Source: an uncultured Bacillota bacterium (GTDB lineage Bacteria > Bacillota_I > Bacilli_A > RF39 > UBA660). From it: a DNA stretch of 6,620 nucleotides. The translations under genes were made by a program, and so were the position numbers. The notes beneath the pieces are model-generated. The model did no database searches and was not told where the DNA came from. It worked only from the letters and a program-made list of their open reading frames with translations. Shown here one piece after another: positions 1-5,599 of the stretch. The stretch's first letter is position 1; every line of letters begins with the position of its first letter. The stretch spans positions 1 to 6,620 of the forward strand of contig CAJKKJ010000048.1 of the NCBI GenBank assembly GCA_905200435.1. Reading direction: 5' to 3'.

Positions 1-1
1 T

Positions 2-901
2 GATGAAGATGGTGAGTTAAAACTAACTATTATGGCAACTCTTGCTCAAAACGAAAGTAAGAAAACATCACAAAGAGTTAAAGCAGGTCAGATGATATCA
101 TTTCAAAATGGAGTGTTTTATGGATCAGGCAATATTTTGGGTTACAACAAAGTTGGTAAAGATTTGGTAGTTAATGAAGAACAAGCTGAAATTGTAAGAT
201 ATATTTATTCTGAATATTTAAATGGAAATGGTACAGTAAAAATTGCAGATGAGTTGACTAAAAAAGGTGTTCCAACTTCTACAGGTTTAACGACATGGAG
301 TGCATCATATGTTTCGAGAGTTTTGAGAAATCCATTTTACTGTGGAACTATAGTTTATAGAAAATCATATATTCCAGATTATTTAGAACAGAAAGCTAAA
401 ATAAACTATGGTGAAGTAGAAAAAGTGGTAGTTGAAGGAAGACATGAACCACTTATATCAAAAGAAGATTTTCAAAAGGTTCAACAAATAATGGATAGTC
501 ATTCTAGACCAATAAAATTAGGAAGAAAACAAGCATTAGGTTATCCTAAAAATTTATGGAGTAAAAAACTATTATGTGAATGTGGTTCAAGTTTTAATAG
601 AAAGATTTATCACAAGAATAAAGAAGGTACAACATATTGTTATATTTGCTATAACAAGAAAAGTAGACCAAAGAACAGATTTAAGGATACATGTGATATG
701 AAAGAGGTTCCAGAATGGAAATTACAATATATGGCTGAAGCAATATTTAGAAATCTTACACAAAATTCAGATGGTAGAAAAGCACTTGCTGAAAGAATAT
801 TGAAAGGAGTTGATATAGATGAACATCCAGAAAAGAAGATGTTACAACGTATTGATAAATTAAATAAATTAATTGAAAATGAAACAACAAAGTTAGATTA
901 A
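2..901 (+). CDS. Large serine recombinase, distal part (N-terminus outside the window, 3' end frame-broken)
   Basis: The reading frame is open from base 2, so the ATG at 32 is internal. The residues around it (DGELKLTIMATLAQNES, then KTSQRVKAGQ) match the end of the resolvase catalytic domain and its long helix in large serine recombinases, which join DNA at attachment sites. The serine-bearing domain, roughly 130 residues, lies before the window. Next come a Recombinase domain (about bases 130-500, including VSRVLRNPFYCG and EGRHEPLISKEDF) and a zinc ribbon with Cys-x-Cys at 575-583 and Cys-x2-Cys at 638-649. The frame stops with TAA at 899-901, just as the coiled coil begins. Relatives run about 100 residues further, and that missing tail is found in another frame from 901. 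This makes the gene a likely frameshifted copy. The family is certain; whether the protein is active is not. Confidence 0.88.
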   Translation, partial: DEDGELKLTIMATLAQNESKKTSQRVKAGQMISFQNGVFYGSGNILGYNKVGKDLVVNEEQAEIVRYIYSEYLNGNGTVKIADELTKKGVPTSTGLTTWSASYVSRVLRNPFYCGTIVYRKSYIPDYLEQKAKINYGEVEKVVVEGRHEPLISKEDFQKVQQIMDSHSRPIKLGRKQALGYPKNLWSKKLLCECGSSFNRKIYHKNKEGTTYCYICYNKKSRPKNRFKDTCDMKEVPEWKLQYMAEAIFRNLTQNSDGRKALAERILKGVDIDEHPEKKMLQRIDKLNKLIENETTKLD

Positions 902-1248
902 TGGATAATTATCTTGATGAAAATATCTATGTTAATATGTATGATATGTTTCAAAAGAAGTTATCTAGTAGAATAGAGAAATATAAAATTGAAATATTAG
1001 AATTAGAAAAGAAATGTTCATCAATTGAACCATTAGAAGTTAGAATAGAAAATGCTAAAAAGAGTATAAGAAAATTATTAGATATTAGTTATAATGGAGT
1101 TGATGAAAAAATAATAGAAGAATTTGTAGAACGAGTAATAGTTCATAAAGATTATTTTGAATGGAAATTAAACTTTATGAATGAAACAATAAAATTAGAA
1201 GTAGATGGAAAAACTAAAAAAGATGGATTTTTAATTGAGCACGAATAA
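901..1248 (+). CDS. C-terminal coiled-coil and tail fragment of the serine recombinase (second frame)
   Basis: This 115-residue frame overlaps the preceding stop by one base (TAATG). It encodes a charged helical segment followed by a tail (IIEEFVERVIVHKDYFEWKL) that matches the usual C-terminal end of large serine recombinases, which normally continues the same polypeptide. No Shine-Dalgarno sequence precedes the ATG at 901, so separate translation would depend on coupling to the upstream stop. The frame is also open upstream back to 883, after a TGA at 880-882. Adding one A to the run at 882-884 would join the two parts as ENENNKVRLMDNYLDEN, a natural coiled-coil start. I therefore read it as the broken 3' end of the recombinase gene. 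Reinitiation producing a separate C-terminal piece remains possible. Confidence 0.75.
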   Translation: MDNYLDENIYVNMYDMFQKKLSSRIEKYKIEILELEKKCSSIEPLEVRIENAKKSIRKLLDISYNGVDEKIIEEFVERVIVHKDYFEWKLNFMNETIKLEVDGKTKKDGFLIEHE

Positions 1249-1263
1249 AAATTATATTTTATA

Positions 1264-1272
1264 TGGTATAAT
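1264..1272 (+). promoter_or_regulatory. Extended -10 promoter of the nuclease gene
   Basis: TGGTATAAT combines a perfect TATAAT at 1267-1272 with the TG of an extended -10 element. The -35 position holds only a weak match (AATAAA at 1244-1249), as is common for extended -10 promoters. It sits between the recombinase stop and the ribosome binding site at 1296, so the nuclease gene can be transcribed independently of the recombinase. Confidence 0.5.
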
Positions 1273-1295
1273 ATATCTTGAAATATTTATAAATC

Positions 1296-1301
1296 AGGAG
1301 G
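1296..1301 (+). promoter_or_regulatory. Ribosome binding site that decides the nuclease start
   Basis: AGGAGG is a perfect Shine-Dalgarno core. It lies 7 bases before the ATG at 1309 and only 1 base before the in-frame TTG at 1303. This selects ATG 1309 as the start and rules out the longer reading. Confidence 0.85.
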
Positions 1302-1308
1302 TTTGTTT

Positions 1309-2661
1309 ATGAAGTTTGGACGATTGGAATATTATCCTGAATTTGATCATAAGGATATGGAATACATAGATTTTTCAAGTGATAAAACTATTTTGGAATA
1401 TGATGTATTATTAGTTGATTTGAATAATATATTTAGAAGTTTTGAAACTTATGGTGAGTACAATGGCTTGCCAAGAATTACTGATCATGATTCTACCCAA
1501 TTAAAATTACATCTAAAAAAAAGAAAAGCTGAAATTAAAGAGTTTTTGGAAAGTGGGAAAAATATAATAGTATTAGGTGGAAATGATGATTGTGTTTATT
1601 GTTATACTGGCAAAAAAGATACTTCTGGTACTGGAAAAAATGCAAAAACAACTTATTATGTTGAAGATGTTCATTCAATATCATTGTTGCCTGTAAAGGT
1701 ATCTTCTTTAGCATTATCAGGCAAAAGGATTTCATTTAAAAACAAAAAAGTTGAAGAACAATTTGAAAGATACAATGATTATTTTGAATATCGTACAGTA
1801 TATGAAAATGTAAATGACAATATTTTGATGACAATTGAAGGAACAAATAAGGTAGTATCATATTATGAACAAGTAGGAAAAGGGAAAATAATCTTTTTTC
1901 CTGATTTAGGATTTGATAGAAAGAATCCAACGAATGAATCAAGGATAGAAAAGAAGTTCTTAAATGATATAAGTAATATTAATAATTTGTTACTGAATGA
2001 AGAATTTGAATTACCTGCTTATTCAAAAAAATACCTATTACCAAACGAAGAGATAATGATGAATGATATTGATAAATCAAAATGTGAGTTAAACAAATTA
2101 TTAACAAATATTGAAAATAAAGAAAAAGCATTAAAAAATCTTCAAAAACAAAAAGTAATGTTTACTGGTACTGGTACACAATTAGAAATGAATTCTGTTG
2201 AGCAATTTAAAGATATTGGATTTTCAATAATAAAATATGATCCTGATTCTGTAGATGAAGATATCGTTATTAAGTTTAATGAAAAAATTGCTGTTGTTGA
2301 AGTTAAAGGTATATCTGGAAGTGCAACGGAAAAGCATACTTCTCAGATAGTAAAGTGGAAATCTGAATACCATATTGAAAATGATATAATGCCTAAAGGA
2401 ATATTGTTAGTAAATGCTTTTAATGATAAAGAACTAGAATGTAGGCAAGAATATTTTCCAAATCAAATGTTGAAATATGCTACACATCAAGAAATTTGTC
2501 TTCTGACTACACTTCAATTATATAATATTAGAAAATATTTAGAAAAATATCCTGATGAAAAAGAAAAGATTATTGATGAAATATTTAATACTGATGGATT
2601 GTATAAAAAATTTGCTGAATGGAATTTAAATATTACAAAGATAGAAAATACAGAAAAATAG
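1309..2661 (+). CDS. PD-(D/E)xK nuclease-like protein with an N-terminal GATase/ThuA-like domain (candidate defence nuclease)
   Basis: The protein has 450 residues and starts at ATG 1309. The C-terminal part carries a restriction-endonuclease-like core: an acidic position near D318, a strand ending in the ExK motif E331-V-K333, then Q346 and W350 in a helix. After that come a hydrophobic strand (KGILLVNAF) with R379 and an LLTTLQLYNI segment, an arrangement seen in nuclease domains of bacterial restriction and defence proteins. A charged, probably coiled-coil segment covers about residues 250-285. Residues 1-230 alternate strands and helices (YDVLLVDLN, NIIVLGG) and end with GKGKIIFFP, which resembles class I glutamine amidotransferase or ThuA-like folds. 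No Cys-His-Glu amidotransferase triad is obvious, so that domain may bind rather than catalyse. No signal peptide or membrane segment is seen. The gene sits alone behind its own promoter next to a recombinase, as mobile-element cargo would. Its target and trigger are unknown. Confidence 0.65.
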   Translation: MKFGRLEYYPEFDHKDMEYIDFSSDKTILEYDVLLVDLNNIFRSFETYGEYNGLPRITDHDSTQLKLHLKKRKAEIKEFLESGKNIIVLGGNDDCVYCYTGKKDTSGTGKNAKTTYYVEDVHSISLLPVKVSSLALSGKRISFKNKKVEEQFERYNDYFEYRTVYENVNDNILMTIEGTNKVVSYYEQVGKGKIIFFPDLGFDRKNPTNESRIEKKFLNDISNINNLLLNEEFELPAYSKKYLLPNEEIMMNDIDKSKCELNKLLTNIENKEKALKNLQKQKVMFTGTGTQLEMNSVEQFKDIGFSIIKYDPDSVDEDIVIKFNEKIAVVEVKGISGSATEKHTSQIVKWKSEYHIENDIMPKGILLVNAFNDKELECRQEYFPNQMLKYATHQEICLLTTLQLYNIRKYLEKYPDEKEKIIDEIFNTDGLYKKFAEWNLNITKIENTEK

Positions 2662-2715
2662 AAGTTAACAAAATTTTAAAAATTAATAATTAATAAGTAA
2701 AGTCATTTTAGTCTA

Positions 2716-2739
2716 AATGGAGTGTAGTCACATTCCGTT
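2716..2739 (+). other. Imperfect hairpin in the 3' region of the nuclease transcript
   Basis: GGAGTGT (2719-2725) pairs with ACATTCC (2730-2736) around the loop AGTC, with one G-U pair. The stem extends outward by three more pairs, one of them a wobble. A smaller hairpin (CATTT/AAATG, 2704-2719, loop TAGTCT) overlaps its left side, so the two would compete. This is the most G+C-rich patch of the gap. It could be an RNA structure at the 3' end of the message or an imperfectly palindromic DNA site. No known RNA family is recognised. Confidence 0.35.
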
Positions 2740-2797
2740 AAGTTATCCTTAGTTTTATGGTTCACAAGCTGCAATTAAAAATAATTAATTAAAATAT

Positions 2798-2826
2798 AGT
2801 CAAGATGAAAATATCTTGACTTTTTT
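2798..2826 (+). terminator. Intrinsic terminator of the nuclease unit
   Basis: GTCAAGAT (2799-2806) and ATCTTGAC (2813-2820) form a perfect 8-bp stem with a 6-base loop, followed directly by six T (2821-2826). An outer A-T pair can be added from 2798. It lies about 140 bases after the nuclease stop and ends transcription on the + strand, separating this unit from the downstream genes. Confidence 0.85.
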
Positions 2827-3059
2827 GATATAATTTTTAAGATATTAATTGAGATAATAGATGATGCATTACATGAAGTATATAGCAAATATTGTGTTTG
2901 ATAATTTTTTAAATGATATATTTATATTGTAATGATAAGTGTGGAAATGTTTTTAATTTTTGAGTGATACAGCCAATAAATCATTATGGTTAAAAAAATA
3001 AATATGAAATAACATTTTCAACTATATTTATGCAAGTAAAAAAATCTAATCATTTTTGT

Positions 3060-3087
3060 AAGGAACTATTTTAGGATAGTCTTTTTT
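3060..3087 (+). terminator. Second, weaker terminator-like hairpin
   Basis: GAACTAT (3063-3069) pairs with ATAGTC (3076-3081) if one A is bulged, around a 6-base loop. A G-U and two A-T pairs can be added outside, and six T follow (3082-3087). Nothing coding precedes it nearby, so it would act as a back-up terminator or end an unrecognised short transcript starting after 2827. Confidence 0.45.
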
Positions 3088-3221
3088 AATAATAAATTAG
3101 CTGAAAAATTGTATTAAACACTCTGATTTTTATGTTTGAATAAATGAATAAATAATAATTTGAGCAAACTTTAATGATTTAATAGAACTTTTCCACCTTT
3201 TATGATAAAATTTAAGTGTTT

Positions 3222-3226
3222 AGGAG
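3222..3226 (+). promoter_or_regulatory. Ribosome binding site that decides the glycosylase start
   Basis: AGGAG lies 5 bases before the ATG at 3232. The earlier in-frame ATG at 3202 has no Shine-Dalgarno sequence and would place AGGAG inside the coding region, so 3232 is preferred. Confidence 0.75.
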
Positions 3227-3231
3227 TATGT

Positions 3232-3993
3232 ATGACAAAGGAAGAATTCAAAAAAATAATATATATATGTAGCAAACAAGAAAAAGTAAAAGAAGCAGTT
3301 TTAAAAAATCATGATAATAATTTATGGTGGCCACTCGAAATTACAGATTATAGAAAAAGAATGTTATTTGCTGGGTTATCAACAAGAATATCTTATAATA
3401 TGATTAATAGCTATAGAAATGTAATATTTGAACTAAATAAATATTCATATGATGAAATAAAAAATATGGAGGAAAATAAAATCATAAATATAATTAAAAA
3501 TTTAGGATTATCAAACACAAGATACAAATACTTATTATCAATGATTGAATTTATAGAAAACTATGATGGTGAAATAAAAAAACTACCAAATGCTGAATTA
3601 ATAAATTTGATTGAACAAAATGTAAAAGGTGCATCATATAAAGTCGCACAATGTGTTACCTTGTATGCAAGAGGTTATTATTCAGGAATAATGCCAGTTG
3701 ATAGTGGCATGAAAGATATTGAATTACCATGCTTAGGTTTTAAAGAATATAAAAATGCTATAGGACATGATATCCTAAGAAAAGAACTAGAAAATCTGGT
3801 AAAAGACAATGATATTGAAGAAATTATAAAAAATAATGGATATGAAAAATTAAACATACCCGATTACAAAAATGCAACATGGTTTTGCCATTTAGTTCTC
3901 ATATATTTTAAAAGGTATTTTTGTAATAAACACGATTTTAAAAATTGCCCACTAAAAAACTACATAAATCTAAAATATAAATGTGAAAAATGA
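3232..3993 (+). CDS. HhH-GPD superfamily DNA glycosylase (endonuclease III/OGG-like)
   Basis: The product has 253 residues from ATG 3232. The family removes damaged or mismatched bases from DNA, and the lysine-bearing members also cut the backbone. Visible here is the helix-hairpin-helix region (about residues 122-150, with VKGASYKVAQ) whose K137 matches the catalytic lysine. It is followed 20 residues later by D157 in MPVDSGMKD, the position of the conserved aspartate (VDTH in endonuclease III). The C-terminus has four cysteines, C219, C231, C239 and C251, with CP at 239-240 as in the 4Fe-4S loop. The spacing (11, 7 and 11 residues) differs from the canonical 6, 2 and 5, so a cluster is uncertain. 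The N-terminal half is divergent from the well-known subfamilies, and the substrate cannot be assigned. The HTH-WYL gene follows after 29 bases, suggesting one operon. Confidence 0.78.
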   Translation: MTKEEFKKIIYICSKQEKVKEAVLKNHDNNLWWPLEITDYRKRMLFAGLSTRISYNMINSYRNVIFELNKYSYDEIKNMEENKIINIIKNLGLSNTRYKYLLSMIEFIENYDGEIKKLPNAELINLIEQNVKGASYKVAQCVTLYARGYYSGIMPVDSGMKDIELPCLGFKEYKNAIGHDILRKELENLVKDNDIEEIIKNNGYEKLNIPDYKNATWFCHLVLIYFKRYFCNKHDFKNCPLKNYINLKYKCEK

Positions 3994-4022
3994 AATATTA
4001 ATTAATACAAGAAGGTGATAAA

Positions 4023-4499
4023 ATGTCAAAATTATCTAATACAATAATGTTATTAAGATTACTCCAAAATGGAAGAAAATATAGCATAAAAGAACTAGCT
4101 GAAAAACTAGAAGTATCACCAAGAATGATAAGAGAATATAAAAACGAACTAGAGCAAGCGGGCATTTATTTAGAATCAATAAGAGGTCCATACGGTGGAT
4201 ATTATTTAAATCAAAATATAAAATTACCACATAATTTGGACAAGTCAAAGCCAGTAATAATTAATAATAAAGAAAACTATAACTTATTATGTAATGCAAT
4301 AGCAAAAAGAAACAAATGTTACATAGAGTATTATTCAAAAGAACATAATGAAATGACCAAAAGAATAATAAGACCATACGAAATGATACTCTTTGATAAA
4401 GAATGGGGAGTTGCAGCTTTTTGCGAGTCCAAACAAGGAATAAGACATTTTAATATTGATAGAATAAAAAAATTAAAAATTCTAGATGAAAAATTTTAA
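4023..4499 (+). CDS. Compact HTH-WYL transcriptional regulator
   Basis: The product has 158 residues, with AAGGTG 5 bases before the ATG. Residues 1-55 form a DeoR/HTH_11-type winged helix (SIKELAEKLEVSPRMIREYK, then a glycine-rich wing GPYGGYYL). Residues 90-155 match a WYL domain: a KCYIEYYS strand, RIIRPYEMILFDKEW, and the closing HFNIDRIKKLKIL. WYL proteins are ligand- or nucleic-acid-sensing regulators often linked to DNA damage and phage defence (PafBC, DriD, BrxR and CapW are examples). Two features are unusual. At about half the usual length it lacks the C-terminal WCX domain that completes most family members. The name-giving W-Y-L triad reads W-G-V here, so ligand binding may differ. 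It probably controls its own operon or the divergent-looking promoter zone just downstream. The stop at 4497-4499 is followed by inverted repeats. Confidence 0.8.
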   Translation: MSKLSNTIMLLRLLQNGRKYSIKELAEKLEVSPRMIREYKNELEQAGIYLESIRGPYGGYYLNQNIKLPHNLDKSKPVIINNKENYNLLCNAIAKRNKCYIEYYSKEHNEMTKRIIRPYEMILFDKEWGVAAFCESKQGIRHFNIDRIKKLKILDEKF

Positions 4500-4506
4500 A
4501 GTGACA

Positions 4507-4538
4507 TATATAGTTCCTATATAAGATATATACTTATA
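4507..4538. promoter_or_regulatory. Two overlapping inverted repeats between the WYL gene and the pyrophosphatase gene
   Basis: TATATAG and CTATATA (4507-4513 and 4517-4523) form a perfect 7-bp inverted repeat around TTC. TATAAG and CTTATA (4520-4525 and 4533-4538) form a 6-bp inverted repeat around 7 bases, a geometry that suits a dimeric HTH protein. A possible -10, TATACT, is at 4535-4540. They sit in the 85-base gap after a regulator gene, where an operator would be expected. The AT-rich background makes such palindromes easier to find by chance, so confidence is limited. Confidence 0.35.
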
Positions 4539-4584
4539 CTTAGAAGTTGAAAAAAATATAAAAAATTAAAAGGAGAAATGAAAA

Positions 4585-5145
4585 ATGAAAGTAACACTAG
4601 TAACAGGAAATTGGGCCAAAATAGCACAAGCGAAAGCATTCCTAGAACCACTAGGAATAGAAGTAGAAAACATAAAAATGGACACAGTTGAAATACAAGC
4701 AGACAAAGTAGAAGATGTAGCATGCTATTCAGCAAAATGGGCATCAGAAAAATTAAAAAAGAACATCGTAAAAAATGATACAGGCATAGAAATCGAAGCA
4801 CTAAAAGGTTTCCCATCAGCATATACTCACTACATAAGTGATACGATTGACGTTGAAGGAATACTAAAATTAATGGATGGAGAAAAAAATAGAAAGGCAA
4901 AATTTGTTCAGGCCTTAGCTCTTTGTCAATATGGAAAAGAACCAGTTGTTTTCAAATCAGAAACAAGTGGAACTATTGCTTTGAAAAAAGAGGGAACATA
5001 TGGTTGGAGTTGGGATTTTATCTTTATACCAGATGGTAAAGATAAAACATTAGCATGTTTTCCAGATGAAGAAAGATTAAAACTATGGAATGATACAGGC
5101 TATCAACAATTAATCGAATACCTAAAGAAAAATAATTCTATTTAA
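4585..5145 (+). CDS. Divergent HAM1/RdgB-family non-canonical NTP pyrophosphatase
   Basis: The product has 186 residues, the usual family size, with AGGAG 9 bases before the ATG. HAM1/RdgB (ITPase) proteins hydrolyse ITP, dITP and XTP to monophosphates and so keep deaminated purines out of nucleic acids. The signature N-terminal TGNxxK is present (T7-G8-N9, K12). So is the catalytic aspartate in DTGIE (D65, the DSGL of RdgB), and a WDFIFIPDG segment (143-151) matches the usual DPIF strand. The final base-recognition motif, normally a lysine followed by SHR, aligns with E163-RLKLWND, so Lys, His and Arg are all replaced. The overall fold should persist, but the substrate may not be a deaminated purine. 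Codon choice changes along the gene: Val is GTA in 6 of 7 cases up to residue 62 and GTT in all 4 cases from residue 90. It is followed 41 bases later by the Nudix gene. Confidence 0.82.
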   Translation: MKVTLVTGNWAKIAQAKAFLEPLGIEVENIKMDTVEIQADKVEDVACYSAKWASEKLKKNIVKNDTGIEIEALKGFPSAYTHYISDTIDVEGILKLMDGEKNRKAKFVQALALCQYGKEPVVFKSETSGTIALKKEGTYGWSWDFIFIPDGKDKTLACFPDEERLKLWNDTGYQQLIEYLKKNNSI

Positions 5146-5153
5146 TACAAATT

Positions 5154-5170
5154 TATATTAAAACAATATA
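5154..5170. promoter_or_regulatory. Inverted repeat before the Nudix gene
   Basis: TATATT and AATATA (5154-5159 and 5165-5170) form a 6-bp inverted repeat around AAAAC, ending two bases before the ribosome binding site of the Nudix gene. It could be an operator or a weak RNA hairpin near the start. In such AT-rich sequence it may also be chance. Confidence 0.2.
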
Positions 5171-5186
5171 TAGGAGAAAAGTCAGT

Positions 5187-5591
5187 ATGAAAAAATATAA
5201 TATAATAGTAATATTCAATAAAGAAATGACCAAAACATTAATGTGTAAAAGAACAAAAGAACCATATAAAGGTATGTATAATTTAGTTGGAGGAAAAATA
5301 GAAAAAGAAAATGATGGTTTAAATGAAGCATATAGAGAATTGAAAGAAGAAACAAATATACAAAAAGAGAATATCGAATTAATTCATTTCATGAATTTTG
5401 AGTATATAAAATTTAATAAATATATTGAAGTATATTATGGTGTACTAAATAATGATGTAATGCTAATTGAAGAAGTAAACAGTTTAGAATGGGTTAATAT
5501 TAATGATAATTTCTTCAATATGAATAAATATGCCGGCGAAGGAAACATTGGACATATCATGGAAGAAATTAAAATATACATGAATAAATGA
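5187..5591 (+). CDS. Nudix hydrolase
   Basis: The product has 134 residues, a normal size for a single-domain Nudix protein, with AGGAG 10 bases before the ATG. Nudix enzymes cleave nucleoside diphosphates linked to another group (damaged dNTPs, dinucleotides, sugar nucleotides) and bind metal through the Nudix box. The box starts at G35-G36 and ends with R50-E51-L-K-E54-E55-T, so the metal-binding REx-EE core is intact. The glutamate usually found six residues after the glycine is N42, and the glycine near the end is N57. An early strand (NIIVIFN) and a substrate-side segment (KRTKEPYKGMYNLVGG) match the 8-oxo-dGTPase-like (MutT) branch, but the substrate cannot be fixed from sequence. Its stop overlaps the ribosome binding site of the next gene, so the two are probably translated together. 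Confidence 0.9.
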   Translation: MKKYNIIVIFNKEMTKTLMCKRTKEPYKGMYNLVGGKIEKENDGLNEAYRELKEETNIQKENIELIHFMNFEYIKFNKYIEVYYGVLNNDVMLIEEVNSLEWVNINDNFFNMNKYAGEGNIGHIMEEIKIYMNK

Positions 5592-5599
5592 GGTTCAAA

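Larger units (their letters stand above)
2662..3231. other. Long intergenic region between the nuclease unit and the five-gene run
   Basis: This stretch of about 570 bases contains no convincing gene. Its first part (to 2826) is the 3' region of the nuclease transcript, with an imperfect hairpin and a strong terminator. From 2827 to about 3060 it is AT-rich with stops in all frames. The best small frame, 2861-2932, encodes 23 residues without a ribosome binding site. A second terminator-like hairpin lies near 3060-3087. The ribosome binding site of the glycosylase gene is at the end. A possible -10 (TATGAT, 3201-3206) has a poor -35 (TTTAAT, 3178-3183), so the promoter of the downstream run is uncertain. 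The recombinase-bearing element could end somewhere in here, but no attachment core can be recognised without the other junction. Confidence 0.6.

Noticed and set aside
881..901. Programmed -1 frameshift joining the two recombinase frames
   Set aside because: No slippery heptamer is present, and a simple one-base loss explains the break better.
1535..1942. Two minus-strand open frames within the nuclease gene
   Set aside because: Both are Leu/Phe/His/Gln-rich shadows with no ribosome binding site, inside a long conserved gene.
2816..2834. TTGACT followed by TATAAT resembling a promoter
   Set aside because: The two boxes are only 7 bases apart, and TTGACT is formed by the terminator stem and its T-run.
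2861..2932. Small frame of 23 residues in the intergenic gap
   Set aside because: It has no Shine-Dalgarno sequence, no recognisable motif, and a length expected by chance.
4036..4248. Minus-strand open frame within the WYL gene
   Set aside because: It is a hydrophobic shadow of the HTH region without any recognisable domain.
4517..4900. Minus-strand open frame of 127 codons over the pyrophosphatase gene
   Set aside because: It is the low-complexity Leu/Phe-rich mirror of an A-rich coding strand and lies over a clear HAM1-family gene.
3991..5591. Use of TGA as tryptophan (mycoplasma-type code)
   Set aside because: TGA ends the glycosylase and Nudix genes at natural lengths with well-placed starts after them, and all tryptophans are TGG.
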